Below are positions 25,240 to 33,808 of a DNA stretch of 64,000 nucleotides, in pieces. Source of the stretch: Pseudoprevotella muciniphila (lineage in GTDB: Bacteria > Bacteroidota > Bacteroidia > Bacteroidales > Bacteroidaceae). Where the stretch lies: NCBI RefSeq assembly GCF_003265305.2, contig NZ_CP033459.1:2852001-2916000 (forward strand). The letters run 5' to 3'. Each line of letters starts with the position of its first letter. Within the stretch, counting starts at the first letter, position 1. The notes under the pieces were generated by a model, which worked only from the letters and a program-made list of their open reading frames with translations, searched no databases and was not told the DNA's origin. A program made the translations under genes and the position numbers.

Positions 25240-28200
25240 ATGGGACTAAATAATATCTTAACGAAACTTTTCGGAAACAAGTCAACCCGAGATATGAAAG
25301 CCATCCAACCCTGGGTGGAGAAAGTAAAGTCGGTCTATGACGAAGTGGCAGAACTTGACAATAACCAACTTCGCGAACTCACAAAGACCATACAGCAGCA
25401 GGTGCAAAGTTCTGCCGACGACATACGCGAAAAAATCACAGCACTCAGAGAAAAAATAGAAGGTACACCCATCGAGGACAGGGAAGTCATCTTCAACCAA
25501 ATCGACAAACTCGAAAAGGACGTGCTCGAGCGTTATGAAGAAGAACTTGAGGCTGTGCTACCGCATGTTTTTTCCATCGTGAAAGAAACGGCAAAACGCT
25601 TCACTGAATCGGAAGACATCATTGTGGATGCCACAGACTTTGACCGCGAACTTGCAGCCACTCACGACTTTGTTGATATCGAGGACGACAAAGCCATCTA
25701 TCATAACCACTGGGTGGCAGGCGGAACGGAAATTGTCTGGAACATGGTTCACTACGATGTGCAACTCTTTGGCGGCGTGGTGCTCCACCAAGGTAAAATA
25801 GCCGAAATGGCAACAGGTGAAGGTAAGACGCTCGTTGCAACTCTGCCAGTGTTCCTCAATGCACTGACCGGCAATGGTGTACATGTGGTAACGGTGAACG
25901 ACTACCTTGCCAAGCGCGACTCCGAATGGATGGGACCGCTTTATATGTTCCACGGACTCAGTGTGGACTGTATCGACAAGCACCAGCCCAATTCCGAAGA
26001 GCGCCGTCAGGCTTATCTTGCCGACATCACCTTTGGTACGAACAATGAGTTTGGTTTCGACTACCTCCGCGACAATATGGCGATGAACCCCAAAGACCTC
26101 GTGCAGCGTATGCACAACTATGCCATTGTCGATGAGGTGGACTCCGTGCTTATTGACGATGCACGTACGCCGCTCATCATCAGCGGACCGGTCCCCAAAG
26201 GCGATGACCAACTCTACGAAGAGTATCAGCCGCTTGTGGAACGCCTCGTGGCCACACAGCGTAAACTGGCTACCGACTATCTCGCGGAAGCCAAGAAACT
26301 CATTGCTTCTGAAGACAAGGAAGACGTGAAAAACGGTTTCCTTCAACTGTTCAGAAGTCATAAGGCACTCCCCAAGAACCGTCCGCTCATCAAGTTCCTT
26401 TCAGAGCATGGTATCAAGTCGGGCATGCTCAAGACAGAGGAAATCTACATGGAGAACAACAACCGCCGTATGCCTGAGGCTACCGACCCGCTGTACTTCG
26501 TCGTTGACGAGAAGCAGCGCAGTGTGGACCTTACCGACAAGGGCAACGCGTGGCTGGCAGAACAGGTAAAGGACGACCAACTCTTCGTCCTTCCCGACAT
26601 CACAGCAGAGATGTCTGCCCTCGAAGCAAACAAGAAACTCTCCGATGAAGAGCGCCTGCAACGTAAGGACGAACTCATGTCTGAATATGCCATCAAGAGC
26701 GACCGCGTACACACCATCCTCCAGTTGCTCAAAGCCTACACGATGTTCAATATAGATGAGGAATACGTCGTACTGGACGGTCAGGTAAAAATCGTTGACG
26801 AACAGACCGGACGTATCATGGAGGGACGTCGTTGGAGCGATGGTCTGCACCAGGCTGTTGAGGCAAAAGAGCACGTGAAGGTAGAAGCCGCTACTCAAAC
26901 CTTTGCCACAATCACGCTGCAGAACTACTTCCGTATGTACCACAAACTTGCAGGTATGACCGGTACGGCTTCTACCGAGGCAGGTGAGTTCTGGAACATA
27001 TATAAACTCGATGTCGTAGAAATTCCCACCAATCTGCCTGTTATCCGCAACGACATGAACGACCGCGTCTATAAGACCAAGCGTGCCAAGTATAAGGCAG
27101 TAATCGCGGAAATAGAAAGTCTTATCGCTCAAGGTCGTCCGGTGCTTGTGGGTACGACAAGCGTTGATGTGAGCGAATTGCTCAGCAAGATGCTCAGTAT
27201 GCGTAAGATACCACACAAGGTGCTCAATGCCAAACTCCACCAGCAGGAGGCAGAAGTTGTGGCACTTGCCGGTCAGAAGAGTAGTGTGACCATTGCGACC
27301 AACATGGCAGGACGTGGTACCGACATCAAACTCAGCGAAGAAGTGCGCAAGGCTGGTGGTCTTGCAATTATTGGTACTGAACGACATGAGAGCCGGCGTG
27401 TGGACCGTCAGTTGAGAGGTCGTTCAGGTCGTCAGGGCGACCCGGGCTCGTCCGTTTTCTTCGTGTCGCTCGAAGACAACCTTATGCGCCTCTTCGCCAG
27501 TGAACGCATTGCCAAGGTGATGGACAAACTTGGATTTAAGGAGGACGATGTCATCGAAGCAAAGATGATCAACAACAGCATAGAGCGTGCCCAGAAGAAG
27601 GTGGAAGAAAACAACTTCGGCATCCGTAAGCGTCTGCTCGAATACGATGACGTCATGAACAAGCAGCGAACTGTTATATATGAGCGACGCCGCCATGCTC
27701 TCATGGGAGAACGCATCGGTATGGACATCTCCAACATGATTTGGGACCGTGTGGTCAATATCATCGACAAAAACGATTACAAGGGTCAGAAGGACCAGTT
27801 CCTTGAAATTTTCTATATGGAAATACCATACACAGAGGGAGAACTTGATGCAGAAAAGCGAGATGATCTCTACGAAAAGTGTTTCCAAATAGCCATCGAC
27901 AAACTCAAGGAGCGTACGGATGAACTCGCAAGGGTGGCATTGCCCGTCGTAACGCAGGTGTATGAGAATCAGGGCGATATCTACGAATACATCCTCATAC
28001 CTGTGAGCGATGGCAAGTTGGTTTACAACATCAGGACTAATCTGAAGGAGGCTTATGAAACAGAGTGTAAATCGCTTGTGCGCGATTATGAGAAGGCTAT
28101 ACTGCTTCGCAACATTGATAATGGCTGGCAGGAGAACCTGAGATTGCTTGACGAACTCCGACACAGTGTTCAGAATGCTTCATACGAGCAGAAGGACCCG

Positions 28201-28548
28201 TTGCTCATCTTCAAACTCGAGAGTGTGAAACTTTTCGACACGATGATTGACGAAATCAACAACGAGACTGTTTCGTCGCTGATGCGAGGACGTATTCCGA
28301 CGCAAGTGGAGAATGATATCCGCGAATCTAATGAAGAGGAAGATCGCCCCAGGACGCAATACACCGAGAGTCATGGTGATGACAGCGAAGACGCCCGCCG
28401 TGCGGCACAGCGTCAGGCTGCCGGTCAGGACACGCGCGAGCGTCAGCCCGTCAAGCCTATAGTAAAGGACAAGATGCCCGGCAGAAATGACCCATGTCCC
28501 TGCGGAAGCGGCAAAAAGTTCAAGCATTGCCACGGCAAAGGGCTTTAA
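25240..28548 (+). CDS. secA: Preprotein translocase ATPase SecA
   Basis: A 1,102-residue SecA, the ATP-driven motor that pushes unfolded proteins through SecYEG. Walker A lies in [11 protein letters not shown] (about residue 190) and the DEAD-like box is [12 protein letters not shown] (about 297). The second motor half has [12 protein letters not shown] and [13 protein letters not shown], with the arginine finger region [20 protein letters not shown]. The C-terminus carries the zinc site [12 protein letters not shown], which binds SecB or lipids. The extra length over the E. coli protein (901) comes mostly from insertions around the preprotein cross-linking domain, as is usual in Bacteroidetes. 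Downstream is an 18-bp perfect hairpin shared with the convergent gpsA gene. Confidence 0.98.
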   Translation: MGLNNILTKLFGNKSTRDMKAIQPWVEKVKSVYDEVAELDNNQLRELTKTIQQQVQSSADDIREKITALREKIEGTPIEDREVIFNQIDKLEKDVLERYEEELEAVLPHVFSIVKETAKRFTESEDIIVDATDFDRELAATHDFVDIEDDKAIYHNHWVAGGTEIVWNMVHYDVQLFGGVVLHQGKIAEMATGEGKTLVATLPVFLNALTGNGVHVVTVNDYLAKRDSEWMGPLYMFHGLSVDCIDKHQPNSEERRQAYLADITFGTNNEFGFDYLRDNMAMNPKDLVQRMHNYAIVDEVDSVLIDDARTPLIISGPVPKGDDQLYEEYQPLVERLVATQRKLATDYLAEAKKLIASEDKEDVKNGFLQLFRSHKALPKNRPLIKFLSEHGIKSGMLKTEEIYMENNNRRMPEATDPLYFVVDEKQRSVDLTDKGNAWLAEQVKDDQLFVLPDITAEMSALEANKKLSDEERLQRKDELMSEYAIKSDRVHTILQLLKAYTMFNIDEEYVVLDGQVKIVDEQTGRIMEGRRWSDGLHQAVEAKEHVKVEAATQTFATITLQNYFRMYHKLAGMTGTASTEAGEFWNIYKLDVVEIPTNLPVIRNDMNDRVYKTKRAKYKAVIAEIESLIAQGRPVLVGTTSVDVSELLSKMLSMRKIPHKVLNAKLHQQEAEVVALAGQKSSVTIATNMAGRGTDIKLSEEVRKAGGLAIIGTERHESRRVDRQLRGRSGRQGDPGSSVFFVSLEDNLMRLFASERIAKVMDKLGFKEDDVIEAKMINNSIERAQKKVEENNFGIRKRLLEYDDVMNKQRTVIYERRRHALMGERIGMDISNMIWDRVVNIIDKNDYKGQKDQFLEIFYMEIPYTEGELDAEKRDDLYEKCFQIAIDKLKERTDELARVALPVVTQVYENQGDIYEYILIPVSDGKLVYNIRTNLKEAYETECKSLVRDYEKAILLRNIDNGWQENLRLLDELRHSVQNASYEQKDPLLIFKLESVKLFDTMIDEINNETVSSLMRGRIPTQVENDIRESNEEEDRPRTQYTESHGDDSEDARRAAQRQAAGQDTRERQPVKPIVKDKMPGRNDPCPCGSGKKFKHCHGKGL

Positions 28549-28565
28549 CTGCCTTTATTCTTTAA

Positions 28566-28611
28566 AACAACAAACCGATGCATTACTAATCTGATGCATC
28601 GGTTTGTTGTT
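28566..28611. terminator. Bidirectional hairpin between secA and gpsA
   Basis: An 18-bp perfect stem (28566-28583 with 28594-28611) with a 10-base loop separates the convergent secA and gpsA genes. The arms contain ACAACAAACC and GGTTTGTTGT, so each strand ends its arm in a T-containing run. It probably stops transcription both ways. Confidence 0.7.
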
Positions 28612-28698
28612 GGGGTCTGTACGGGAATGATGTGGATTTTCTGCAGCGCAATTTTACACTCATCGAGTGCAATTTGTTTTTTTAGACTACAAATGGTA

Positions 28699-29718
28699 TT
28701 ACCTCAGCGATTCTGTCAGCAACTTGATCTCAATCTTGGGTGAGATGCGTTCGTAGAGTATGTTGTAAACCGTGTCGAGAATGGGCATGTTCACGTGGTA
28801 GTGCTCGTTGATGTATTTCATGCACTTTGTGCCATAATAGCCTTCGGCAATCATTTCCATCTCCATCTGCGCCGATTTTACGCTGTAGCCACGTCCAATC
28901 ATCGTGCCGAACACCCTGTTGCGCGAAAAGTTGCTGTAACCTGTAACCAAGAGGTCGCCCAGATAGACACTGTCGTAAATGTTTCGCTCAATGGGATACA
29001 CGGCGCGCAGGAAACGATTCATTTCCTGTGCCGCATTCGCCATCAGTACAGATTGGAAATTGTCGCCGTATTTCAGACCATTACAGATGCCTACTGCTAT
29101 GGCATACACGTTCTTCAGTACGCTGGCATATTCTATGCCTATTACGTCGGCAGAAGTCTTCGTTTTCACGTAGTCCGACGTAATCATATTCGCCAAGAGT
29201 TGTGCACGTTCCAGGTCGGCACAACCTACAGTCAGATAGGTGAGCCTGCCCAGAGCCACCTCTTCGGCATGGCTCGGACCGCCCAGTACGGCAAGGTTGT
29301 CGTCGGGCACATTATATACCTGTCGGAAATATTCCGAGCATACCAGGTTATCGTCGGGGACGATACCCTTGATGGCTGTAACGATAATCTTGTTGCTGAT
29401 GCGTACGCGGAGTTTGCGGAGATGGTTCTTCAGATAAGGCGACGGTGTTACGAAGATGAGTGTCCTGCAAGCATTAGCCACCTCGTTGAGGTCGCTTGTA
29501 AACGTAATTCTGCTTGTGTCGAAGCGCAAGGAAGTGAGATACGATGGGTTGTGCTCCAAACGCTTGAAGTCTTCTATCGTCTCGGGCCGGCGCATATACC
29601 AGTATATGGATGGTACACATTCGAGCACCATCTTGGCTATTGCTGTAGCCCAACTTCCACTGCCTATAACGGCAACGGGGGCTAATGAGGAATCTATGCC
29701 GGGCACGTTTTCTTCCAT
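28699..29718 (-). CDS. gpsA: Glycerol-3-phosphate dehydrogenase [NAD(P)+]
   Basis: A 339-residue enzyme that reduces dihydroxyacetone phosphate to sn-glycerol-3-phosphate, the backbone for phospholipids. The Rossmann motif is AVIGSGSWATAIAK. AIKGI, LGGPSHAEEVA and the catalytic Lys segment EYASVLKNVYAIAVG are family signatures, and the C-terminal helical domain follows. I chose the ATG at 29718; a TTG at 29736 in the same frame would overlap the end of lysS. It is immediately downstream of lysS on the same strand (10-base gap), so the two are cotranscribed, an arrangement common in Bacteroidales. It converges on secA. Confidence 0.95.
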   Translation of the reverse strand: MEENVPGIDSSLAPVAVIGSGSWATAIAKMVLECVPSIYWYMRRPETIEDFKRLEHNPSYLTSLRFDTSRITFTSDLNEVANACRTLIFVTPSPYLKNHLRKLRVRISNKIIVTAIKGIVPDDNLVCSEYFRQVYNVPDDNLAVLGGPSHAEEVALGRLTYLTVGCADLERAQLLANMITSDYVKTKTSADVIGIEYASVLKNVYAIAVGICNGLKYGDNFQSVLMANAAQEMNRFLRAVYPIERNIYDSVYLGDLLVTGYSNFSRNRVFGTMIGRGYSVKSAQMEMEMIAEGYYGTKCMKYINEHYHVNMPILDTVYNILYERISPKIEIKLLTESLR

Positions 29719-29728
29719 CGCTATCTGT

Positions 29729-31462
29729 TTAATCAATCTTCGTCAACCACTCGCTGATGTCAGCCACACTGGGCTTCACTACGTCCAATTTGTATTTCTT
29801 GATGATTTCGCCTATCTGCTGCTGAATCTTCTGCGCATTACCTTCTTTCATGTCGCTGACCAGGTAGTAGCCCACTTTCTGAAGAACGGGCACAATCTCT
29901 TCCGGCACACCAATCGCCACGTATTTCTCTGCAGCATCGCGCGGAGCCTGCTTTTCGGGGCGCATCTGCGGGAAGAACAGCACTTCCTGTATGAAGAATT
30001 GTCCTGTCATCAGCATCACCAACCGGTCCATGCCTATGCCTATACCCGACATGGGCGGCATGCCGTACTGCATGGCACGGAGGAAATCCTGGTCGATGAA
30101 CATTGCCTCATCGTCGCCCTTCTCGCTCAGGCGTAACTGGTCCTGGAAACGCTCTTCCTGATCTATCGGGTCGTTCAACTCGCTGTAAGCATTTGCCAAC
30201 TCCTTGCCGTTTACCATCAACTCGAAGCGCTCCGTAAGGTTCGGGTTGTCGCGGTGCTTCTTTGTAAGCGGCGACATCTCGATGGGGTAGTCTGTGATGA
30301 ATGTAGGCTGGATGAAACTGCCTTCGCAGAAGTCGCCGAAAATCTCGTCAATCATCTTGCCCTTGCCGAAAGTCTCGTCTATCTGCTCCATGCCCAGCGT
30401 CTTACATATCTCGCGAATCTCTTCTTCGCTCTTGCCGTTCAGGTCGTAGCCCGTCTTTTCCTTGATGGCATCAAGCATCGGCAGGCGGCGGAAGGGTGCC
30501 TTGAACGAAATCACGTTATCGCCCACCTTTACCTCTGTCGTACCGTTCACGTCGAGGCAAATCTTCTCAAGCAACTGCTCTGTGAAGCACATCATCCACT
30601 TATAGTCCTTATACGCCACGTAAAGTTCCATGCATGTGAACTCGGGGTTGTGTGTACGGTCCATGCCTTCGTTGCGGAAGTTCTTTCCAATTTCATACAC
30701 ACCGTCGAAACCGCCTACAATCAGGCGCTTCAGATAGAGTTCGGTGGCGATACGCAGGTAGAGATCCACACCAAGGCTGTTGTGGTGGGTGATGAACGGG
30801 CGCGCACTCGCACCACCGGGGATGGACTGAAGAATAGGAGTTTCCACTTCCATGTAGCCATGTGCATCGAAATATTCGCGCATCGACTTGAATACCTGCG
30901 AGCGCTTCTTGAATGTATCTTTCACCTGCGGATTGACAATGAGGTCCACATAGCGTTGGCGATAACGCAGTTCGGGGTCGTCGAATGAGTCGTATGTCTG
31001 TCCGTCCTTCTCCTTTACAACTGGTAGCGGCTTGATGCTCTTGGCAAGCAACGTCAGTTCCTGTACGTGTACACTCACTTCGCCTGTCTGCGTGCGGAAT
31101 ACGCAGCCCTTTACGCCGATATAGTCGCCGAGATCGAGCAGTTTCTTGAAAACCACGTTATACATGTCCTTGTTCTCGCCCGGGCAGATGTCATCGCGAG
31201 TGATGTAAATCTGTATGCGTCCTTTCGCATCGAGCAGTTCGCCGAATGATGCCTTTCCCATGATGCGGCGGCTCATCAGGCGGCCCGCGATGCAAACCTC
31301 ACGCTTTGTCTCCGCGTTGTCGTCAAACTCCTCAAGTATGTCTGCCGTATAAGCATTAATGGGGTATTCCGCAGCAGGGTAGGGCGTTATGCCCATCTCC
31401 CGCAACTGCTCCAGCGACTGGCGCCGGTTTATCTCTTGTTCGTTTAAATCGAGTATGTTCAT
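29729..31462 (-). CDS. lysS: Lysyl-tRNA synthetase (class II)
   Basis: A 577-residue class II lysyl-tRNA synthetase, which charges tRNA-Lys. The N-terminal OB-fold (about residues 55-150, with CIAGRLMSRRIMGKASFGEL) binds the anticodon. Class II motifs follow: motif 2 FRNEGMDRTHNPEFT (about 265) and motif 3 GIGIGMDRLVM (about 480). After motif 3 there is a C-terminal extension of about 80 residues (from EKQAPRDAAEKYVAIGVPE) that is not in E. coli LysS (505 residues) but is usual in Bacteroidetes. It heads the lysS-gpsA unit and is transcribed divergently from the small gene at 31621. Confidence 0.97.
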   Translation of the reverse strand: MNILDLNEQEINRRQSLEQLREMGITPYPAAEYPINAYTADILEEFDDNAETKREVCIAGRLMSRRIMGKASFGELLDAKGRIQIYITRDDICPGENKDMYNVVFKKLLDLGDYIGVKGCVFRTQTGEVSVHVQELTLLAKSIKPLPVVKEKDGQTYDSFDDPELRYRQRYVDLIVNPQVKDTFKKRSQVFKSMREYFDAHGYMEVETPILQSIPGGASARPFITHHNSLGVDLYLRIATELYLKRLIVGGFDGVYEIGKNFRNEGMDRTHNPEFTCMELYVAYKDYKWMMCFTEQLLEKICLDVNGTTEVKVGDNVISFKAPFRRLPMLDAIKEKTGYDLNGKSEEEIREICKTLGMEQIDETFGKGKMIDEIFGDFCEGSFIQPTFITDYPIEMSPLTKKHRDNPNLTERFELMVNGKELANAYSELNDPIDQEERFQDQLRLSEKGDDEAMFIDQDFLRAMQYGMPPMSGIGIGMDRLVMLMTGQFFIQEVLFFPQMRPEKQAPRDAAEKYVAIGVPEEIVPVLQKVGYYLVSDMKEGNAQKIQQQIGEIIKKYKLDVVKPSVADISEWLTKID

Positions 31463-31574
31463 CTGTTGATATAAATAAATTGTTAGGAATGAATGTCAAT
31501 CATAAAAACACTCGTCTGTTTCAATCAACATTCCAATATTGCCTGCAAATTTACAATCTTTATGCGAAATTAGT

Positions 31575-31582
31575 TATCTTTG
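31575..31582 (+). promoter_or_regulatory. Putative -7 box of the small gene at 31621
   Basis: TATCTTTG lies 38 bases before the start. A TTTA lies 21 bases upstream, an imperfect -33 match. Confidence 0.5.
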
Positions 31583-31620
31583 CTGCTGAAAAAAAGAAAA
31601 CAACGTCACATTCTGTTACT

Positions 31621-31866
31621 ATGGCATACAACAACAAAGAGACATACACCAGAGAACAAATAGAAGAAATCAAGGCATGGTATGATGCCCATCAGGCGGA
31701 ACTGCCCAAAGAGATAGAACTCTGCCAAGGCGAGGTCTGCAAAGACCTTCCGAAAATGGTCGGTGCCGTCCTGGCAACAGCCGAAGAACAATTCAATAAC
31801 CCCACCTTCAAGCGCCTGCTGCAATACCTCTTTGATGTCAGACAGAAAATAGAGGGGCAAGCATAG
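31621..31866 (+). CDS. Small conserved protein, DUF6965-like
   Basis: An 81-residue acidic protein. The ATG at 31621 follows a good -7 box, while the same frame extends upstream without support, so I take 31621 as the start. The sequence (EEIKAWYDAHQAELPKEIEL, then NPTFKRLLQYLFDVRQKIE) resembles small Bacteroidales proteins grouped as DUF6965: a helical start, a stretch of Leu/Glu residues and a final helix. It is cytoplasmic, with no signal or membrane segment. Function unknown. It is alone between divergent lysS and the gene at 32154. Confidence 0.7.
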   Translation: MAYNNKETYTREQIEEIKAWYDAHQAELPKEIELCQGEVCKDLPKMVGAVLATAEEQFNNPTFKRLLQYLFDVRQKIEGQA

Positions 31867-32087
31867 ATCATGAGAGTTTGGAACACGCTTAAGGCATGTT
31901 CTGTTGATTCTGATAATACTGTGAACTACATTTCTATGCCGTAGGCTTCGCTCGGCGATGGCTCAAGTTGTGGCGAGAACTCTCAATTTTTTCCTCTCCA
32001 CTCTCTTTTGTCAAACCGAGTTAGCAAACATTTTTCATTTTCAAACATTTTCTCCACTTTTTTTCAAAAAAAGCAAGTTGTTACAAT

Positions 32088-32138
32088 AATAAACGAATAT
32101 TCGCACTACTTTTGTATTGTCATAAATAAACGAATATT
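32088..32138. repeat. 14-bp direct repeats flanking a promoter box
   Basis: AATAAACGAATATT occurs at 32088-32101 and again at 32125-32138, 37 bases apart, on either side of the -7 box at 32107. Placement suggests an operator bound by a dimer, possibly the winged-helix protein encoded just downstream; that is inference. Confidence 0.8.
32107..32114 (+). promoter_or_regulatory. Putative -7 box of the winged-helix gene
   Basis: TACTTTTG lies 39 bases before the start codon. No clean TTTG is at the normal distance upstream; instead the 14-bp repeat occupies that area. Confidence 0.5.
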
Positions 32139-32153
32139 AAATATTTATTGGTT

Positions 32154-32357
32154 ATGTATCAAGAAAAAACAGGCGTTAACGCCGGAAATGTTTGGAATGC
32201 ACTCAACGAAAATGGTGCAATGACAGGTAAGGACCTCAAGAAGGCTGCTAAACTCAAGAACGACAAGGAACTTTACCTCGCTCTTGGTTGGTTGCTCCGT
32301 GAGGACAAAGTAGAAATTGCAGAAGAAGCAAAGGAAATCAAGGTTACTCTCAAGTAA
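32154..32357 (+). CDS. Winged-helix domain protein (DUF2582-type)
   Basis: A 67-residue protein made of a single winged helix-turn-helix. GNVWNALNENGAMTGKDLKK looks like helices 1-2, KNDKELYLALGWLLREDKV the recognition helix region, and KEIKVTLK the wing strand. This matches the small DUF2582 family common in Bacteroidetes. Such proteins may bind DNA, but their targets are unknown. The start was set at the ATG of MYQEKTG; an in-frame TTG lies two codons upstream. Two 14-bp direct repeats flank its promoter box, which suggests autoregulation. A strong hairpin with a T-run follows. Confidence 0.85.
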   Translation: MYQEKTGVNAGNVWNALNENGAMTGKDLKKAAKLKNDKELYLALGWLLREDKVEIAEEAKEIKVTLK

Positions 32358-32383
32358 TCAGAATTTCTGAAATCATTGTTGAA

Positions 32384-32456
32384 GGAGAACGGCACAGTGT
32401 CGCTCTTCTTTTTTTTGTATAAAACTGAAAAAGGGGAGCGACTTGTGCCGTTCCCC
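32384..32456. terminator. Long-arm hairpin between convergent genes
   Basis: AACGGCACA and GTCGCTC (left arm, 32384-32405) pair with GAGCGAC and TGTGCCGTT (right arm, 32436-32456), with a small bulge. A T-run follows the left arm. It separates the plus-strand winged-helix gene from the minus-strand Gly/Arg-rich gene and could serve both. Confidence 0.65.
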
Positions 32457-32481
32457 TTGATTGTGTGTGTAGGTCTTGTTT

Positions 32482-33591
32482 TTATCTGCGACCGCCGCGT
32501 CCTCCAAAACCACCGCCACCTCCGCGGCTTGAAGGAGCACTGCTTCTGCTCATTGATGAGCCGCCGGAGCGTCCGCTTGAGAAACTACTGCCGCTTGAGC
32601 GGGATATTGAGCCATTGGAGCGTCCGCTTGAAAAGCCGCTACTTGGACGGGATATTGAGCCGTTGGAACGTCCGCTGGATAGGCTGCTGTCGCTTGGACG
32701 AGACATCGAGCCATTGGAACGTGCGTTAGATTGACTACTGCTTGGACGGGACATTGAGCCGCTGGGGCGTTCGCCTGAGAAACTACCGCTTGGACGAGAC
32801 ATTGAGCCATTGGGACGTGCGTTAGATTGGCTGCTGCCGCTTGGACGGGACATTGGATTGCTGCCAGTGCTTGAGCCGGGGCGTGCACCGCTGTTCCCTC
32901 CAGGACGTGCACCGCCATTTCCACCAGGACGTGCACCGCTATTTCCACCGGGGCGTGCACCGCTATTTCCACCGGGGCGTGCACCGCTATTTCCACCAGG
33001 ACGTGCACCGCCATTTCCACCGGGACGTGCTCCGCCGTTTCTGCCACCTCTGCCTAAGTTTATCGTGCCGCGATGTCCGCCGCCCGGGTGTGTGCTGCGA
33101 TAGTGGTCGCCTAATCTACGTCCGCCACGGTCGAAACGGCGTCCGCGGAAAGGACTGGGACCACCGCGATGACGTCCGACCCATAGTCCGCCGCGATAGG
33201 AATAATAGAACGAAGGACGTGAGTAGAAGTAGATGCCACGACCATAGCGATGGAATATCGGGTAGTACCATGCTGAACGATACCAACGAATCGGGTGGAA
33301 GAAGTAGTCGAGCGTGCAATAGAGTGAATATTGCGTATCCCAAAGGATATAGCGCAAGTCTTCATTACGGTAGTTCCAATACATACCATCAATGTCAGCC
33401 ACCGAATTGATGCTCAGGAAATATTCCAGATTGATTTGGTAAACGCTTTCATACTGTTCGTCAGTAAGGTTGAGTTCGTATGCCATCTTATCCGTCAGAT
33501 AGAGGGCACGTACGCGGGCTTCATCGTAGCCCAGTGCATTAGCAGATAATACTGCAAAAAGCATTGCGAATGAAAGAAGTAACCTTTTCAT
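32482..33591 (-). CDS. Secreted Gly/Arg/Ser-rich repeat protein
   Basis: A 369-residue exported protein with a signal peptide (MKRLLLSFAMLFAVLSANA). The first about 110 mature residues form a small conserved-looking region (LTDKMAYELNLTDEQYESVY, then many Tyr and Trp). The rest is low complexity: an RGG-like stretch, seven tandem 8-residue units GGARPGGN or SGARPGGN (24-bp DNA repeats near 32875-33040), a block of RPSGSMSRPSGS units, and a C-terminal GGGGGFGGRGGRR. The tail is highly basic and probably disordered. It could bind nucleic acids, LPS or other polyanions outside the cell. I know no characterised relative; LT..Q in the N-terminal part vaguely recalls CpxP/Spy proteins. Confidence 0.8.
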   Translation of the reverse strand: MKRLLLSFAMLFAVLSANALGYDEARVRALYLTDKMAYELNLTDEQYESVYQINLEYFLSINSVADIDGMYWNYRNEDLRYILWDTQYSLYCTLDYFFHPIRWYRSAWYYPIFHRYGRGIYFYSRPSFYYSYRGGLWVGRHRGGPSPFRGRRFDRGGRRLGDHYRSTHPGGGHRGTINLGRGGRNGGARPGGNGGARPGGNSGARPGGNSGARPGGNSGARPGGNGGARPGGNSGARPGSSTGSNPMSRPSGSSQSNARPNGSMSRPSGSFSGERPSGSMSRPSSSQSNARSNGSMSRPSDSSLSSGRSNGSISRPSSGFSSGRSNGSISRSSGSSFSSGRSGGSSMSRSSAPSSRGGGGGFGGRGGRR

Positions 33592-33761
33592 GATATAAAT
33601 ATTGTTAAATGGTTATTAATTGTCTAATTTCTCTCTTTTTGTAAACTTTTGATGCGTTTCGGGTTTTTTGGTTTAATCTGTTGCAGAAAAAAATAAATAT
33701 ATACGGAAGTCCATTTCCATATAATAATGTTGCAAATATAGTGAATTTTAAAATTAATGGC

Positions 33762-33769
33762 TAATTTTG
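33762..33769 (+). promoter_or_regulatory. Putative -7 box of the NfnAB-like gene
   Basis: TAATTTTG lies 39 bases before the start codon. The -33 region lacks a clear TTTG. Confidence 0.5.
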
Positions 33770-33808
33770 CGAGTTCAAAAAACAGACATAACATAATAAT
33801 TAAATAAA

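Noticed and set aside
31867-32087. Possible regulatory RNA in the T-rich region after the gene at 31621
   Set aside because: Only an imperfect stem around 31950-31980 followed by T-rich sequence; too weak to call.
32871-33040. Possible CRISPR-like array (24-bp tandem units)
   Set aside because: The units are contiguous with no variable spacers and encode an 8-residue protein repeat. No cas genes are present. The same reasoning excludes the 9-bp array at 3187.
32550-33103. Open frames in several registers within the Gly/Arg repeat gene
   Set aside because: They come from the low-complexity 24-bp repeats; only the minus-strand frame with a signal peptide is credible.
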